Assembly (NCBI GenBank): GCA_018065205.1
Contig: JAGHTR010000031.1
Location: 1 to 23,918, forward strand
Direction of reading: 5' to 3'
DNA: 23,918 bases
Source: Candidatus Colicola caccequi
GTDB taxonomy: Bacteria; Bacteroidota; Bacteroidia; Bacteroidales; Paludibacteraceae
Every line of letters starts with the position of its first letter. Within the stretch, counting starts at the first letter, position 1. Of this stretch, positions 6,864-16,765 are shown one piece after another. The notes below the pieces were generated by a model. That model searched no databases and was not told where the DNA came from. It was given only the letters and a program-made list of their open reading frames with translations. Both the position numbers and the translations under genes were made by a program.

Positions 6864-8738
6864 TCATCTACCTAAAAGCACTAATAACACACTAATATCA
6901 TTCGGACTTACTCCGGGAATACGGCTGGCTGCACCAATATTTTCCGGGTGAATACGGCTCAACTTTTGACGAGCTTCGGTGGATAACGACTGCACATCTT
7001 GATAGTTAAAATCCTCAGGCAGTCTAATCGCATCTAACCTGCGCAATTTGTCAGCAGCTAATCGTTCGCGCTCAATATATCCCCTATACTTAATATCAAT
7101 CTCGGCACTTTCCACAATCTCACTACTGCGCTCACCAAAACTATTGATCAATTCACGCAAAGAAGGCACTTGAGTACTTAAACCAACAATAGATACCTTT
7201 GGACGAGTAACTAAATCAATCAGTTTACATCCGTGCTGCAAAGAGCATTCTCCAATAGATTCTAACCAACCATTAATATGATCAGCCCGTATTGGCGTAG
7301 TTGTTAAAAAATCGCACAACCGATCAATAGCATTCTTTTTATCTATATAAAGTTGATATCGATTGCTGTCTACAATACCTAATTGATAACCCAACTGAGT
7401 AAGACGCGCATCGGCATTATCCTGACGCAACAAGATACGATATTCGGCTCTAGAAGTGAACATACGATACGGTTCGTCTACACCTTTATGCACGAGATCA
7501 TCAATAAGTACACCAATATAACTTTCATCTCGATGTAAGACCAATGGCTCTGCTCCTGCCAAAACAAGGTGTGCATTTACACCAGCAACCAAACCTTGTC
7601 CGGCGGCCTCCTCATATCCGGTTGTACCATTGATTTGACCGGCAAAAAACAAGTTCTTTACCAACTTAGTTTCTAAGGTAGGATAGAGTTGAGTAGGATC
7701 AAAAAAGTCGTACTCAATCGCATATCCGGGACGATACATAACCACATTCTCTAATCCCTTAATCGTCTTCAATCCTGCTAATTGCACCTGCCACGGTAAG
7801 GAGGAAGAAAAACCATTTACATAATACTCATTGGAGTCAACACCTTCCGGCTCCAAAAAGATTTGATGTTGCTCTTTATCAGCAAAGGTAATAATCTTTG
7901 TTTCTATACTAGGACAATAGCGCGGTCCTATACTCTTAATTTGACCATTATACAACGGAGAATCCGGCAGACCTTGACGCAGTATATCGTGGGTGTTAGG
8001 ATTCGTATAAGTAATCCAACATGGCATCTGCTTCAATTTCCGATGAATAGAGGGCAAATAAGAGAACTTATATTCATCACTATCACCTGGTTGAATGGTG
8101 AGTTGATTAAAATCAATAGATCGCTTATCTATACGCGCAGGGGTGCCGGTTTTCATTCGATCACTTTTGAAACCCAATCCAACTAATTGCTCAGTTAGAC
8201 CATATGAAGCAGGTTCACTGGTTCGCCCACCGCGAATCTGCGCTTTACCAAAATGTAGAAGACCATTAAGAAACGTACCATTCGTCAAAATGACTACCTT
8301 AGCCCTCATTTCAATACCCAACATGGTCTTCACACCACAAACAGTATTATGATCCACAATAAGTTCCGTCACCACATCTTGCCACAAGGAGAGATTCTCC
8401 GTTGAAGAAAGCACTTTTACCCATTCTTCAATAAAGCGTTTACGATCACTTTGTGAACGAGGCGACCACATGGCAGGCCCCTTACTGCGGTTAAGCATAC
8501 GAAATTGAATGGCCGACAAATCGGTTACAATTCCCATCTGTCCTCCTAACGCATCTATTTCACGTACTATTTGTCCCTTTGCTATACCTCCCACGGCTGG
8601 ATTGCAACTCATCTGACCGATTTTATTCATATCCATCGTAATGAGCAGTGTCCTAGACCCCATTCGAGCCGCAGCGTGAGCAGCTTCACAACCGGCATGA
8701 CCGGCTCCAACTACTATAACATCGTATGAGAAATTCAT
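6864..8738 (-). CDS. mnmG: tRNA uridine-5-carboxymethylaminomethyl synthesis enzyme MnmG (GidA)
   Basis: An FAD enzyme that with MnmE installs the cmnm5 group on the wobble uridine of certain tRNAs. From the ATG at 8736-8738 it is 624 aa, the normal size. The dinucleotide-binding motif VVGAGHAGCEAA is at the N-terminus, followed by CNPAVGGIAKGQIVREIDALGG, which spans the family signature region. ILTNGTFLNG, the second signature IRGGRTSEPASYGLTEQL, and GQINGTTGYEEAAGQGLVAG in the middle come next. The C-terminal helical domain has TSRAEYRILLRQDNAD and ends in ISVLLVLLG. The reading frame is open to a TTG five codons upstream, but the ATG matches the family start and overlaps the yraN stop as ATGA, a typical coupling arrangement. 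It is followed by uvrC after a 55-base gap. Confidence 0.97.
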   Translation of the reverse strand: MNFSYDVIVVGAGHAGCEAAHAAARMGSRTLLITMDMNKIGQMSCNPAVGGIAKGQIVREIDALGGQMGIVTDLSAIQFRMLNRSKGPAMWSPRSQSDRKRFIEEWVKVLSSTENLSLWQDVVTELIVDHNTVCGVKTMLGIEMRAKVVILTNGTFLNGLLHFGKAQIRGGRTSEPASYGLTEQLVGLGFKSDRMKTGTPARIDKRSIDFNQLTIQPGDSDEYKFSYLPSIHRKLKQMPCWITYTNPNTHDILRQGLPDSPLYNGQIKSIGPRYCPSIETKIITFADKEQHQIFLEPEGVDSNEYYVNGFSSSLPWQVQLAGLKTIKGLENVVMYRPGYAIEYDFFDPTQLYPTLETKLVKNLFFAGQINGTTGYEEAAGQGLVAGVNAHLVLAGAEPLVLHRDESYIGVLIDDLVHKGVDEPYRMFTSRAEYRILLRQDNADARLTQLGYQLGIVDSNRYQLYIDKKNAIDRLCDFLTTTPIRADHINGWLESIGECSLQHGCKLIDLVTRPKVSIVGLSTQVPSLRELINSFGERSSEIVESAEIDIKYRGYIERERLAADKLRRLDAIRLPEDFNYQDVQSLSTEARQKLSRIHPENIGAASRIPGVSPNDISVLLVLLGR

Positions 8739-9193
8739 CTTTTTGTTTTCCAAACTGATTTAGAATGCCATTTATATCTACCCGAATAAGATGAGGAATG
8801 AACGGTTCTCACCGAAGGGAAAAACGCATCCTCAATATGGTTAATCTCTTGAATATCACCAGTTTGCTTATTTAACAACACTCCAATAACATCAAATCGC
8901 GGGCTACGTTTCTCGCCTACGTGCTTAATGTAGGCGTTCGCTGCAAAAATCATATTTCTTTGCTTATCCTTATTCACAAACTGTTCCGGATTTCCGGCAA
9001 AAGTGGATGTACGAGTCTTTACCTCACAGAAAACAATATACTCATCATTCGTAGCGATTATATCAATTTCCTTGGCATTGACTTTTAGATTCTGCTCCAC
9101 GATAGTGTAGCCTTTCTGTCGCAGTAAATTAGCGGCAATAGCTTCACCTAAGTCACCCTCATCCTCTTGTCTATGTAAATGAAAAAATGCCAT
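8735..9193 (-). CDS. yraN: YraN / UPF0102 family nuclease-like protein
   Basis: A 152-aa member of the UPF0102 (YraN) family, which has a restriction-endonuclease-like fold and no firmly established role. Landmarks are GDLGEAIAANLLRQKGYTIV at 13-32, NAKEIDIIATNDEYIVFCEV at 39-58 followed by KTRT, which carries the E-x-D ... E-x-K residues expected of the fold, then PEQFVNKDKQRNMIFAANAY in the second half. The C-terminus after about residue 120 is a basic, serine-rich tail (HSSSYSGRYKWHSKSVWKTKR). It starts directly at the cysS stop with no gap and its own stop overlaps the mnmG start, so all three are probably one transcript. Confidence 0.92.
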   Translation of the reverse strand: MAFFHLHRQEDEGDLGEAIAANLLRQKGYTIVEQNLKVNAKEIDIIATNDEYIVFCEVKTRTSTFAGNPEQFVNKDKQRNMIFAANAYIKHVGEKRSPRFDVIGVLLNKQTGDIQEINHIEDAFFPSVRTVHSSSYSGRYKWHSKSVWKTKR

Positions 9194-10654
9194 TTATAAG
9201 GACCATTCAAAACTATCTTTGGTATCTTTAATTGTAAATCCAAGAGCCATTAATTCATTACGGATTTTATCGCTAGTAGCCCAATCTTTATTCTTCTTGG
9301 CTTCCAAACGTATGTTGAGCAATAAATCAATCGCACCCTTATATGCATCCTGATTGCCATCAGTCGTTGCGCTCTCCATCTTTAAACCAAGAATATCCAC
9401 TACAAAGGTCTTCCAAGTAGTTTGTAATTCCATCAAATCTTCCGATGAAATGGAACCTTTTCCGTCATAAATTGTATTGATAGCACGACTACTATCAAAC
9501 AAATGTGAGATTACAATCGGTGAATTCAAATCATCTTCCATTGCGTCTTCGCATAATTGTCTCAATGGAGTCAATTCTACTGTGGTTTGGTCTTCTGCCT
9601 TTAATTTCATCAGTCGGTTATAAGCCTCTGTCAATCGCCCTAATCCTTTCTCGGCGGCCTCAAGAGCTTCTGATGAGAAATCAACCGTAGAACGATAATG
9701 GGCCATTAGGATGAAAAAGCGAATAGTCATCGGAGAAAATGGCTTAGTAAGCAGTTCGTGTTCACCCTTGAAGAACTGCTCCAAAGTAATAAAATTATGG
9801 TAAGACTTACCCATTTTCTTACCGGCAATAGTAATCATATTATTATGCATCCAATAATGCACACTATCATGACCTAATGCCGCGCAAGACTGAGCAATCT
9901 CCGCTTCATGATGAGGGAACATAAGATCTAATCCACCTCCATGAATATCAAACTCTTCTCCCAAATACTTCGTTCCCATAGTAGAACATTCCATATGCCA
10001 TCCCGGAAATCCTTCGCTCCACGGACTGGGCCAATGCATAATATGCTCTGGTGCTGCTTTTTTCCATAAAGCAAAATCATAACTATGCCGTTTCTCGTTT
10101 TGTCCGTCTAATTCACGAGTTTCGGTTTTAATCTCTTCCAAATTACGACCAGATAGTTTGCCATACGGATAGTCTTGAGCATACTTCTCCACATCCATAT
10201 ACACGGAACCATTGCTAATATAAGCATACCCTTTATCCAGAATTTTCTTAACAAATTCAATTTGCTCAATAATATGACCACTAGCATGAGGTTCAATCGT
10301 GGGAGGTAAGACGTTCAGAGCCTCCATATCGTGATGATAGCGATTGGTGTAGTATTGCACCACCTCCATCGGTTCAAGTTGCTCTAAACGTGCTTTTTTT
10401 GCTATCTTATCTTCTCCCTCATCAGCATCATGCTCCAAATGCCCCACATCGGTTATATTGCGAACATAGCGTACTTTAAAGCCTAAGTGCAATAAGTACC
10501 TATAAAGTAAATCAAATGTGATTGCAGGACGAGCATGTCCCAAGTGTGCATCACCATAAACGGTAGGTCCGCAAACGTACATACCTACATGTCCTTCATG
10601 TAACGGACGGAAGAACTCTTTTTGATGAGTTAATGTGTTGTAAATCTGTAACAT
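9194..10654 (-). CDS. cysS: Cysteinyl-tRNA synthetase
   Basis: A class I aminoacyl-tRNA synthetase that charges tRNA-Cys in the cytosol. With the ATG at 10652-10654 it is 486 aa. CGPTVYGDAHLGHARP contains the first zinc-ligand cysteine (28) and the HIGH motif variant HLGH at 37-40. WHMECSTMG (Cys 223) and FPHHEAEIAQ (His 248/249, Glu 252) supply the other zinc ligands. The KMSKS-loop variant KKMGKS is at 279-284. The C-terminal part has the DALR-like helical region. The frame extends five codons upstream to a TTG, but family members start just before 'IYNT', so the ATG is preferred. A 29-base AT-rich gap separates it from the CCA-adding enzyme gene, with no promoter seen. Confidence 0.97.
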   Translation of the reverse strand: MLQIYNTLTHQKEFFRPLHEGHVGMYVCGPTVYGDAHLGHARPAITFDLLYRYLLHLGFKVRYVRNITDVGHLEHDADEGEDKIAKKARLEQLEPMEVVQYYTNRYHHDMEALNVLPPTIEPHASGHIIEQIEFVKKILDKGYAYISNGSVYMDVEKYAQDYPYGKLSGRNLEEIKTETRELDGQNEKRHSYDFALWKKAAPEHIMHWPSPWSEGFPGWHMECSTMGTKYLGEEFDIHGGGLDLMFPHHEAEIAQSCAALGHDSVHYWMHNNMITIAGKKMGKSYHNFITLEQFFKGEHELLTKPFSPMTIRFFILMAHYRSTVDFSSEALEAAEKGLGRLTEAYNRLMKLKAEDQTTVELTPLRQLCEDAMEDDLNSPIVISHLFDSSRAINTIYDGKGSISSEDLMELQTTWKTFVVDILGLKMESATTDGNQDAYKGAIDLLLNIRLEAKKNKDWATSDKIRNELMALGFTIKDTKDSFEWSL

Positions 10655-10683
10655 ATCTATATTTATCAATTATTCAATCATGA

Positions 10684-12096
10684 TTAAGGCAATAAATTCA
10701 TCTCTTTTGCCTGTTCCAACATATATGCTTTTGCTGCCTCATATTCGTTTGGAATAATGCCATCTAAAATAGCATCTTTAATGCGTTGTTTCAGTTGCCC
10801 AACCTCGGAACATGGTTCTAAATGCAACAATTGCATGATTTCATCTCCACGAACAGGTGGTTGAAAATTACGAATGCGATCGCGCTCTTCCAATTCCACC
10901 ATTTTTTGGCGCACTAATTCATAATTTTTATGAAACCTCTCTACCTTTTCTATATTCCGAGATGTAATATCCGCATCGCATAAAAGCATTAAATCATCTA
11001 TATCATCTCCAGCCTCAAAAAGCAATCGACGAACAGCAGAATCGGTTACCGTATCTTCAATAAGATTGATTGGACGCATGTGCAAATCCACCATCTTAAT
11101 GATATAATCCATCTTCTCGTTTTGTGGCATCTTCATCTTCTTGAAGATATGCGGAATCATCTTTGCACCAATGTAATTATGGTTACGGAAAGTCCATCCC
11201 GACTGCACATCCCAAGATTTAGATTTAGGTTTACCTATATCATGCAACAAAGCCGCCCATCTAAGCCATATGTTATCTGAGTTAACTGCAACATTATCAA
11301 GCACTTGCATTGTATGTAGGAATACATCCTTATGCCCTCTACCTTCCTTTATATCCACTCCCTTTAGCGCTGCCAATTCAGGAAAGATAAGTGGTAATAA
11401 ACCTGTTTTATCCAATAACATCCAGCCTTCCGACGGACGACGAGAAAGCATAATCTTATTTAATTCATCCACAATGCGCTCTTTCGTAATAATGCTTATT
11501 CTATCCCTATTACGAGCAATGGCGTCAAACGTTTCGTCCTCCAAATCAAACCCTAATTGAGTGGCGAATCGGATGGCACGCATCATACGCAGCGGATCGT
11601 CTGAAAACGTGATGTCCGGATCTAAAGGTGTACGAATGATACAATCCCTCAAATCACACATACCATCAAATGGGTCTAGCAATTCTCCATAACGCAACCG
11701 ATTGAGACAAATGGCCATTGCATTGATAGTAAAATCACGCCTATTTTGGTCCTCCTCTAATGTACCGTCTTCCACAATAGGATTGCGTGAATCATGTTGA
11801 TAACTCTCACGACGGGCTCCCACAAACTCCAACTCCATATCATGCCACTTGACTTGTGCTGTTCCATACGTTCGAAAAACACTTAAATGAGCATGCTTAC
11901 CTAAACGTTTAGCGACAGCTTCAGCCAGTTCAATTCCCTTACCTACAGTTACTACATCAATGTCGTTAGAGTCGCGATGCAAGAACAAATCACGTACCCA
12001 ACCACCAATTACATAGCATTCCAAACCCAGTTCATCCGCAATATCACCAATCAAATGCAGAACCGGTTGATCTATTTTTTTGTCATTTACTAACAT
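10684..12096 (-). CDS. cca: CCA tRNA nucleotidyltransferase / poly(A) polymerase family, with HD domain
   Basis: A class II nucleotidyltransferase that probably adds or repairs the 3'-CCA end of tRNA. From the ATG at 12094-12096 it is 470 aa. The head domain has VIGGWVRDLFLHRDSNDIDV with the catalytic DxD, then EFVGARRESY and the RRDFTINAMAICL motif that precedes the ATP/CTP-selecting region. The neck region includes DPLRMMRAIRFATQLGFDLE. An HD domain in the C-terminal half (HTMQVLDNV, WAALLHDIGKPKS) suggests added phosphohydrolase activity. PcnB-type poly(A) polymerases share the head, but length, HD domain and phylum make CCA addition the better guess. The TTG extension of five codons upstream would run into the preceding gene, so the ATG is chosen; the gap to that gene is 2 bases. 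Confidence 0.9.
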   Translation of the reverse strand: MLVNDKKIDQPVLHLIGDIADELGLECYVIGGWVRDLFLHRDSNDIDVVTVGKGIELAEAVAKRLGKHAHLSVFRTYGTAQVKWHDMELEFVGARRESYQHDSRNPIVEDGTLEEDQNRRDFTINAMAICLNRLRYGELLDPFDGMCDLRDCIIRTPLDPDITFSDDPLRMMRAIRFATQLGFDLEDETFDAIARNRDRISIITKERIVDELNKIMLSRRPSEGWMLLDKTGLLPLIFPELAALKGVDIKEGRGHKDVFLHTMQVLDNVAVNSDNIWLRWAALLHDIGKPKSKSWDVQSGWTFRNHNYIGAKMIPHIFKKMKMPQNEKMDYIIKMVDLHMRPINLIEDTVTDSAVRRLLFEAGDDIDDLMLLCDADITSRNIEKVERFHKNYELVRQKMVELEERDRIRNFQPPVRGDEIMQLLHLEPCSEVGQLKQRIKDAILDGIIPNEYEAAKAYMLEQAKEMNLLP

Positions 12097-12098
12097 AA

Positions 12099-13841
12099 TT
12101 AGAACTTCCAACTAACACCAAACACACCATGTATGCCTTGCGTTTGATAACTAAATAGGATATCATTGTAACGATTAATGTAGTTATTGAGTTGCAAATA
12201 AAAACCTATGTTCTTCTTCCAATCATATCGTACACCGATGTTCAAGTCAATCACCGGTCTACTCTTTACTTCTCCATAGAACTGAGTCACCGACTTAACG
12301 GAACCGCAGAAATTATTATCGCTATATAATGACCAGTGTGAGTTAATATGAGCATCTATACGCAGATGAGCATCCCACGACGGATGGTCGTACACTGTAT
12401 TTGGATTAAATCCTTTTTCATGCATTTCTAACTCCATATTCTCAGGAATCCAATGATAGTAATTGCCGCTGGCTGTAATATGTATAATATCTTGATAATG
12501 ATAGGTTAATTCCATTCCCACTTTCCAACGTTGATAATCGCAATACTCGTAATGCATAAATCCACCGGGGCGCAACGATGTTGTATCCGTATAGAAAATG
12601 ATTTGATTTTTCATAAAGGCATATCCGGCATAGATATCTATCAGTAAATTATCAGCTGGACGAATCTTAAATCCTACAAAAGCATCAACCGGAGTATATG
12701 AACTAACGTGGTCCGAAGCTACACCTCGCGCTATATTACGATACGGACAAGTAGCCATATAACCATCCAATGTACCAGTACTAAACGTTCCTTTTGCACC
12801 ACCATATACAGCAAGTAATTGTGGAACAATACGATACTCTAAATAAACATCCGGTGACGGAGCAAAACTAATCTCACTATTCGAGGACATCATTTGTCCT
12901 TTTCCAAAATTGACATCCAAGTTAACCCCTACGCGAGCTCTCAAACGATCACCAACGTAGCGATAATAGGGATTAATACGGAGGGCATGACGAGAAAGAA
13001 CATCGCGTTTAGCACTCGTTTCCTTCCATAATTCCTCTTCTACAGAATAGAATGCATTCTGCACGTAAATATTACCACCTACACGATGCTCGTCACCATT
13101 CCATTCTACATTGGCTCTAGTGCGTGCCTGATGCTCAGATACAAGGTTGGGCAATACATAAGCCTGATAGCCTAAGTCCACATTATAAAGAATATCAGCA
13201 TTCTTACGCGAACGCACTCCTGCATTTACATTAACCTGCCAAATAGACTGTTTGTCGTCCTTCTTCAAATCACTAAAATGACGAACGGAAAGACCATTTT
13301 TATCCAAGTCCCAATACCGTCCATAACGAGTGAAGAATGTATTTTGACCACTAACATTCAAGTAGGTTTCTAACGATGAGAACTGCTTAACAAAGTTCAT
13401 ACCTACTTCCGTTTCTTCCCATGTTTTCACACCCCAAGCAGCATCGTGATGAGCATATAAATCTAGTTTAACGCCTTTAGATCCTCTTCCGGAAACCGGC
13501 ACCGAATAACCAAAGTCCAAATAAGTATTGGAATGTCCGGCAGCGACATCCAAATGACCTTGCCACTTGTCTTGTTTAGGCAGAGGCGTATTAACAAATC
13601 GCATCGGTTTAGCATTGTATGTTGAACTATCTTGTTCAATAGCATCCGAGTACTTAACCTCCACTTGTGGTTCCTGGATATCCAATCGTGCCGGAGAAGA
13701 ATTCACTTTTCCAACCGATTGAATAATTGGTTGAAACTCACGTTCCACCGTGACTGAACGTGATAACGTATCTCCTTGCGCAAACACGCAACTTATACTT
13801 CCCAAGAATCCAATAATTGCAATCAATTTTGTGTATTTCAT
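12099..13841 (-). CDS. Outer-membrane beta-barrel protein (TonB-dependent-receptor-like, no plug)
   Basis: A 580-aa exported protein with a signal peptide (MKYTKLIAIIGFLGSISCVFAQ). After it comes SRSVTVEREFQPIIQSVGKV, a stretch I associate with a conserved Bacteroidota family often annotated as TonB-dependent receptor. The rest is a run of amphipathic strands with many aromatic residues at strand ends (YLDFGYSVPVSG, VDLGYQAYVL, INPYYRYVGDRLRARVGV, VGVSWKF-like C-terminal strand 'GVFGVSWKF'). The final residue is Phe, as expected for BAM recognition. I see neither a TonB plug domain nor a TonB box, so a plain barrel is likely. It starts in an ATGA overlap with the TPR gene, which suggests that the two proteins work together. 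Substrate unknown. Confidence 0.72.
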   Translation of the reverse strand: MKYTKLIAIIGFLGSISCVFAQGDTLSRSVTVEREFQPIIQSVGKVNSSPARLDIQEPQVEVKYSDAIEQDSSTYNAKPMRFVNTPLPKQDKWQGHLDVAAGHSNTYLDFGYSVPVSGRGSKGVKLDLYAHHDAAWGVKTWEETEVGMNFVKQFSSLETYLNVSGQNTFFTRYGRYWDLDKNGLSVRHFSDLKKDDKQSIWQVNVNAGVRSRKNADILYNVDLGYQAYVLPNLVSEHQARTRANVEWNGDEHRVGGNIYVQNAFYSVEEELWKETSAKRDVLSRHALRINPYYRYVGDRLRARVGVNLDVNFGKGQMMSSNSEISFAPSPDVYLEYRIVPQLLAVYGGAKGTFSTGTLDGYMATCPYRNIARGVASDHVSSYTPVDAFVGFKIRPADNLLIDIYAGYAFMKNQIIFYTDTTSLRPGGFMHYEYCDYQRWKVGMELTYHYQDIIHITASGNYYHWIPENMELEMHEKGFNPNTVYDHPSWDAHLRIDAHINSHWSLYSDNNFCGSVKSVTQFYGEVKSRPVIDLNIGVRYDWKKNIGFYLQLNNYINRYNDILFSYQTQGIHGVFGVSWKF

Positions 13842-16765
13842 AACTCATCCTCCTCTTCTGTTTCTTCAGGATGTTCGGCTGCCTCTATTTGTTGCAACTT
13901 ATCCAATACAATAGACTGAATATCATCCTTACCTTTATAGTTTTGTTGCAAAGTCAATAAGTACTGTTTTGCTTGGAATAACTCACCCCGAACAACATTG
14001 ATATCTGACAATAGCACCAGACTCTTTGCTAACCAATATTGATGCTGGGTTTTCATACCTGCAAAAGACATAATCTCATCCTCGGCAGCAGTCAGAGCAT
14101 TCTGATTATAATAAGCTAAAGCCAATAGATATTTAGCCTCGGCTCCTTGCTCCATCCGTACATCTTTAGCCAAAATAGACAAGTCTGTTATAGCCTGACC
14201 ATATTGATCTTGGTGCATAAAGGCCTTAGCACGATTGTAGCGAGCCTCCTGACGTACAGCATCTGTGATATCGTTATCTGACATAATATCCGTAGCACTC
14301 GTAATAACAGCTCCATAGTCATTCATCAGATACGAGCAACGCAACACTCCTAATTTAGCATTCTGCAAGTCCTTTTGTTTTAATCCCAATTGGGTCATTT
14401 TATCAAAATAAGTACGGGCTTGTTCGTAATTTTGTACATCATAACTGATTTCCGCAATACGGCTATACGTCTGTTCTACATAAGCATTGTTCTTCTGCTC
14501 GGCCAACTGTAAGTACAATTCCAATGCCTTACTCTTTTGACCGGATTGATAATAACTATCCGCACCATTATTGAGAGCCATCAAACAATTACGGCCACCC
14601 GGACAATACTTCTGTAAATAGGTTGAGAAAGCCTCAGCAGATTCGTTATAATGACCTAACATATACTGCAAATTGCCGGCAGCAAAAGTAAGCGAGTCTT
14701 CCTTTGAAGAAACCGACATACTAAAGGCGCTTAGACGTTTGGTATAGTCCACATAGTCTCCTACTTTATTTTGTTCCACATACACTTGCTCCATACCATC
14801 CAGGGCAGCATAAGCCTGTTCCGTAGCCGGATATGTCTCAATCGTCTGACGATAAGCCTGAAGGGCATCATCATACATACCTAAATTGCGGAAGATCATA
14901 CCACGTTCCAGAGAAGCTGTACGAGCATATGAACTATTGGGATACGCCGTTACCAAACGGGAATATGCATTGATTGCCGCCAAACTATTCTCTTGTTGCA
15001 ACTGCGCACGAGCTATTTCATACAAAGCATCATCTGCATAATCGGATTTAGGATAATTGGTAACCAACTGCTCCATCATCGCAATCTTATTCGGGTATTG
15101 ACGCATTAGGCCTAATACATAACCACGTTGGAATAAAGCATAATCAACACCCTGCTTACCCAAATCAATCACCTGTTGATACGTGTCAGCTGCGGATTCA
15201 AATTGACGTGAATTGAATTGGCAGTCACCTATTCTGTTTAATGCATCAGCATATAATTTCTTGTCTTTCTTCACTTGATCTTGAGATACGAAACAAGTAA
15301 AACAGCCTAGTGATTCAGAATACTTTTTGAGGTTGAACGACACATATCCTTGCAGATAATCCGCCATTACATTGTTCTTAGATTGTATAAAAGATGGTTG
15401 TTGACGGTACTTAACCAAATCCGCCATAGCCTGCTCATACTGATTTAGACGGTATCGGGCCTCAGCACGATAATAATAAGCCTCAGTCTTATAATTAGAT
15501 GTACCGGATTCGTTTTGAATCACGTCACTCATCCATCGAATCGTCTCTTCGTTCTTACCTTGTAAAAGAGCATCTGCACCTAATTGGTAACGTAAGTATT
15601 GCTTAGTTTCCTGCAGTTTGCTATTAGGATTGCGCAACGCACATACGGCATTTAGAGCAGCCTCATAGTTTTTACTGGTCATGTACATCGCAGCCAACAT
15701 CTCGTACACATCCTCTATATGCTTAGATGTCGGGTATTGTTTAAGGAAGTCGTTGAAAGCATTAATGCTCTCGCCTAAAGCTGTTCCTGTCTGATAAGTA
15801 CACAACGCATAGTTATACATAGCCTCTTCACGAATGGCCTTATCATGGTCATATCGCATCGCTGCCTGATAACTCAACTTGGCTTTTTCTATATTACCTT
15901 CTTTGACGTAAGCATGGCCTAAATACAGACATACTTTCTCTGATAAAGCTACATCATCCAATTTGACGGCTTTAAGATTGGTAATGGCATTCTTATAATC
16001 GCCCAAGTGATATTGTGCCACTGCCAGAATATATACATCCTCATTCATTACTTCGCGCTCCTGCTCCTTGAAGGATTGCATATATCGTGTCAATCGTTCT
16101 ATGGTTTCATCATAACGCCCGTTACTGTAGGCTATTTCACCTAATATGCGCTCCATCTCACCATTGTGCTTGTTATTGGGGTATTGCTCCAATAATTGTC
16201 TGGCACGCGCCTCAGCCAAATCTACATGATGCTGAGCGTAGTAAATCTGCGCCACCAAATAAGGTGCTATAGTCTTGTATTCCGCAGTCGTTTCAAGAGC
16301 TAATAAGTCCGGCAAAGCCTTATCATAGTTCTCCTGCAAATAATAACTATACGCATAATAGAACTTACCTTGAAGAGCATATGGACTATCGCCTTCACGC
16401 AATGCTTTGAAGCACGAAACGGCTTCGTTGAACTTATCTTGTTTGAGATAAGCTAAACCGCGATAGAAGAAGAAAACAGGTTGTTCATCCCGCTCCAGTT
16501 GTTTCCATTTAACACGGTCAAATGTTTTAGTTGCGTTTTTATAACGCAGTTTTTCCACTTGTAGCACACCGATCATTGTCTGTACACTACTGTAATACGT
16601 GGTATACGGGTAATCCCGCAAATACTGTTTAAGCTCATTTTGAGCCGACTTGTCGCGCTCGGTAAAAGACCGTTTTACCAAGGCGTACTGCTCCTCCACC
16701 TCATTGGCCATGATAGGGGCCAAGAGGAGGAAAAACAGATTAGAAAAAAGAATTAATCGTTTCAT
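13838..16765 (-). CDS. Large periplasmic TPR-repeat protein
   Basis: A 975-aa protein with an N-terminal signal peptide (MKRLILFSNLFFLLLAPIMA) and then almost only tetratricopeptide-type helical repeats to about residue 950. Repeats recur with spacing near 34-37 residues. Examples are FFYRGLAYLKQDKFNEAVSC, YYAYSYYLQENYDKALPDL, AVAQYHLGDYKNAITNL, RIGDCQFNSRQFESAADTYQ, YEIARAQLQQENSLAAINAY and RYNRAKAFMHQDQYGQAITD. The tail is acidic (EHPEETEEEDEL). No enzymatic domain is visible, so a scaffold or adaptor in the periplasm is the likely role, probably for the barrel protein encoded directly downstream. Its start overlaps the potD stop and its stop overlaps the next start, both as ATGA, so expression is probably coupled with both. 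I do not recognise a specific named function. Confidence 0.83.
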   Translation of the reverse strand: MKRLILFSNLFFLLLAPIMANEVEEQYALVKRSFTERDKSAQNELKQYLRDYPYTTYYSSVQTMIGVLQVEKLRYKNATKTFDRVKWKQLERDEQPVFFFYRGLAYLKQDKFNEAVSCFKALREGDSPYALQGKFYYAYSYYLQENYDKALPDLLALETTAEYKTIAPYLVAQIYYAQHHVDLAEARARQLLEQYPNNKHNGEMERILGEIAYSNGRYDETIERLTRYMQSFKEQEREVMNEDVYILAVAQYHLGDYKNAITNLKAVKLDDVALSEKVCLYLGHAYVKEGNIEKAKLSYQAAMRYDHDKAIREEAMYNYALCTYQTGTALGESINAFNDFLKQYPTSKHIEDVYEMLAAMYMTSKNYEAALNAVCALRNPNSKLQETKQYLRYQLGADALLQGKNEETIRWMSDVIQNESGTSNYKTEAYYYRAEARYRLNQYEQAMADLVKYRQQPSFIQSKNNVMADYLQGYVSFNLKKYSESLGCFTCFVSQDQVKKDKKLYADALNRIGDCQFNSRQFESAADTYQQVIDLGKQGVDYALFQRGYVLGLMRQYPNKIAMMEQLVTNYPKSDYADDALYEIARAQLQQENSLAAINAYSRLVTAYPNSSYARTASLERGMIFRNLGMYDDALQAYRQTIETYPATEQAYAALDGMEQVYVEQNKVGDYVDYTKRLSAFSMSVSSKEDSLTFAAGNLQYMLGHYNESAEAFSTYLQKYCPGGRNCLMALNNGADSYYQSGQKSKALELYLQLAEQKNNAYVEQTYSRIAEISYDVQNYEQARTYFDKMTQLGLKQKDLQNAKLGVLRCSYLMNDYGAVITSATDIMSDNDITDAVRQEARYNRAKAFMHQDQYGQAITDLSILAKDVRMEQGAEAKYLLALAYYNQNALTAAEDEIMSFAGMKTQHQYWLAKSLVLLSDINVVRGELFQAKQYLLTLQQNYKGKDDIQSIVLDKLQQIEAAEHPEETEEEDEL

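Noticed and set aside
10108..10296. Small minus-strand reading frame within cysS
   Set aside because: Same strand but another frame of cysS, overlapped completely by conserved synthetase sequence, with no independent start signal.
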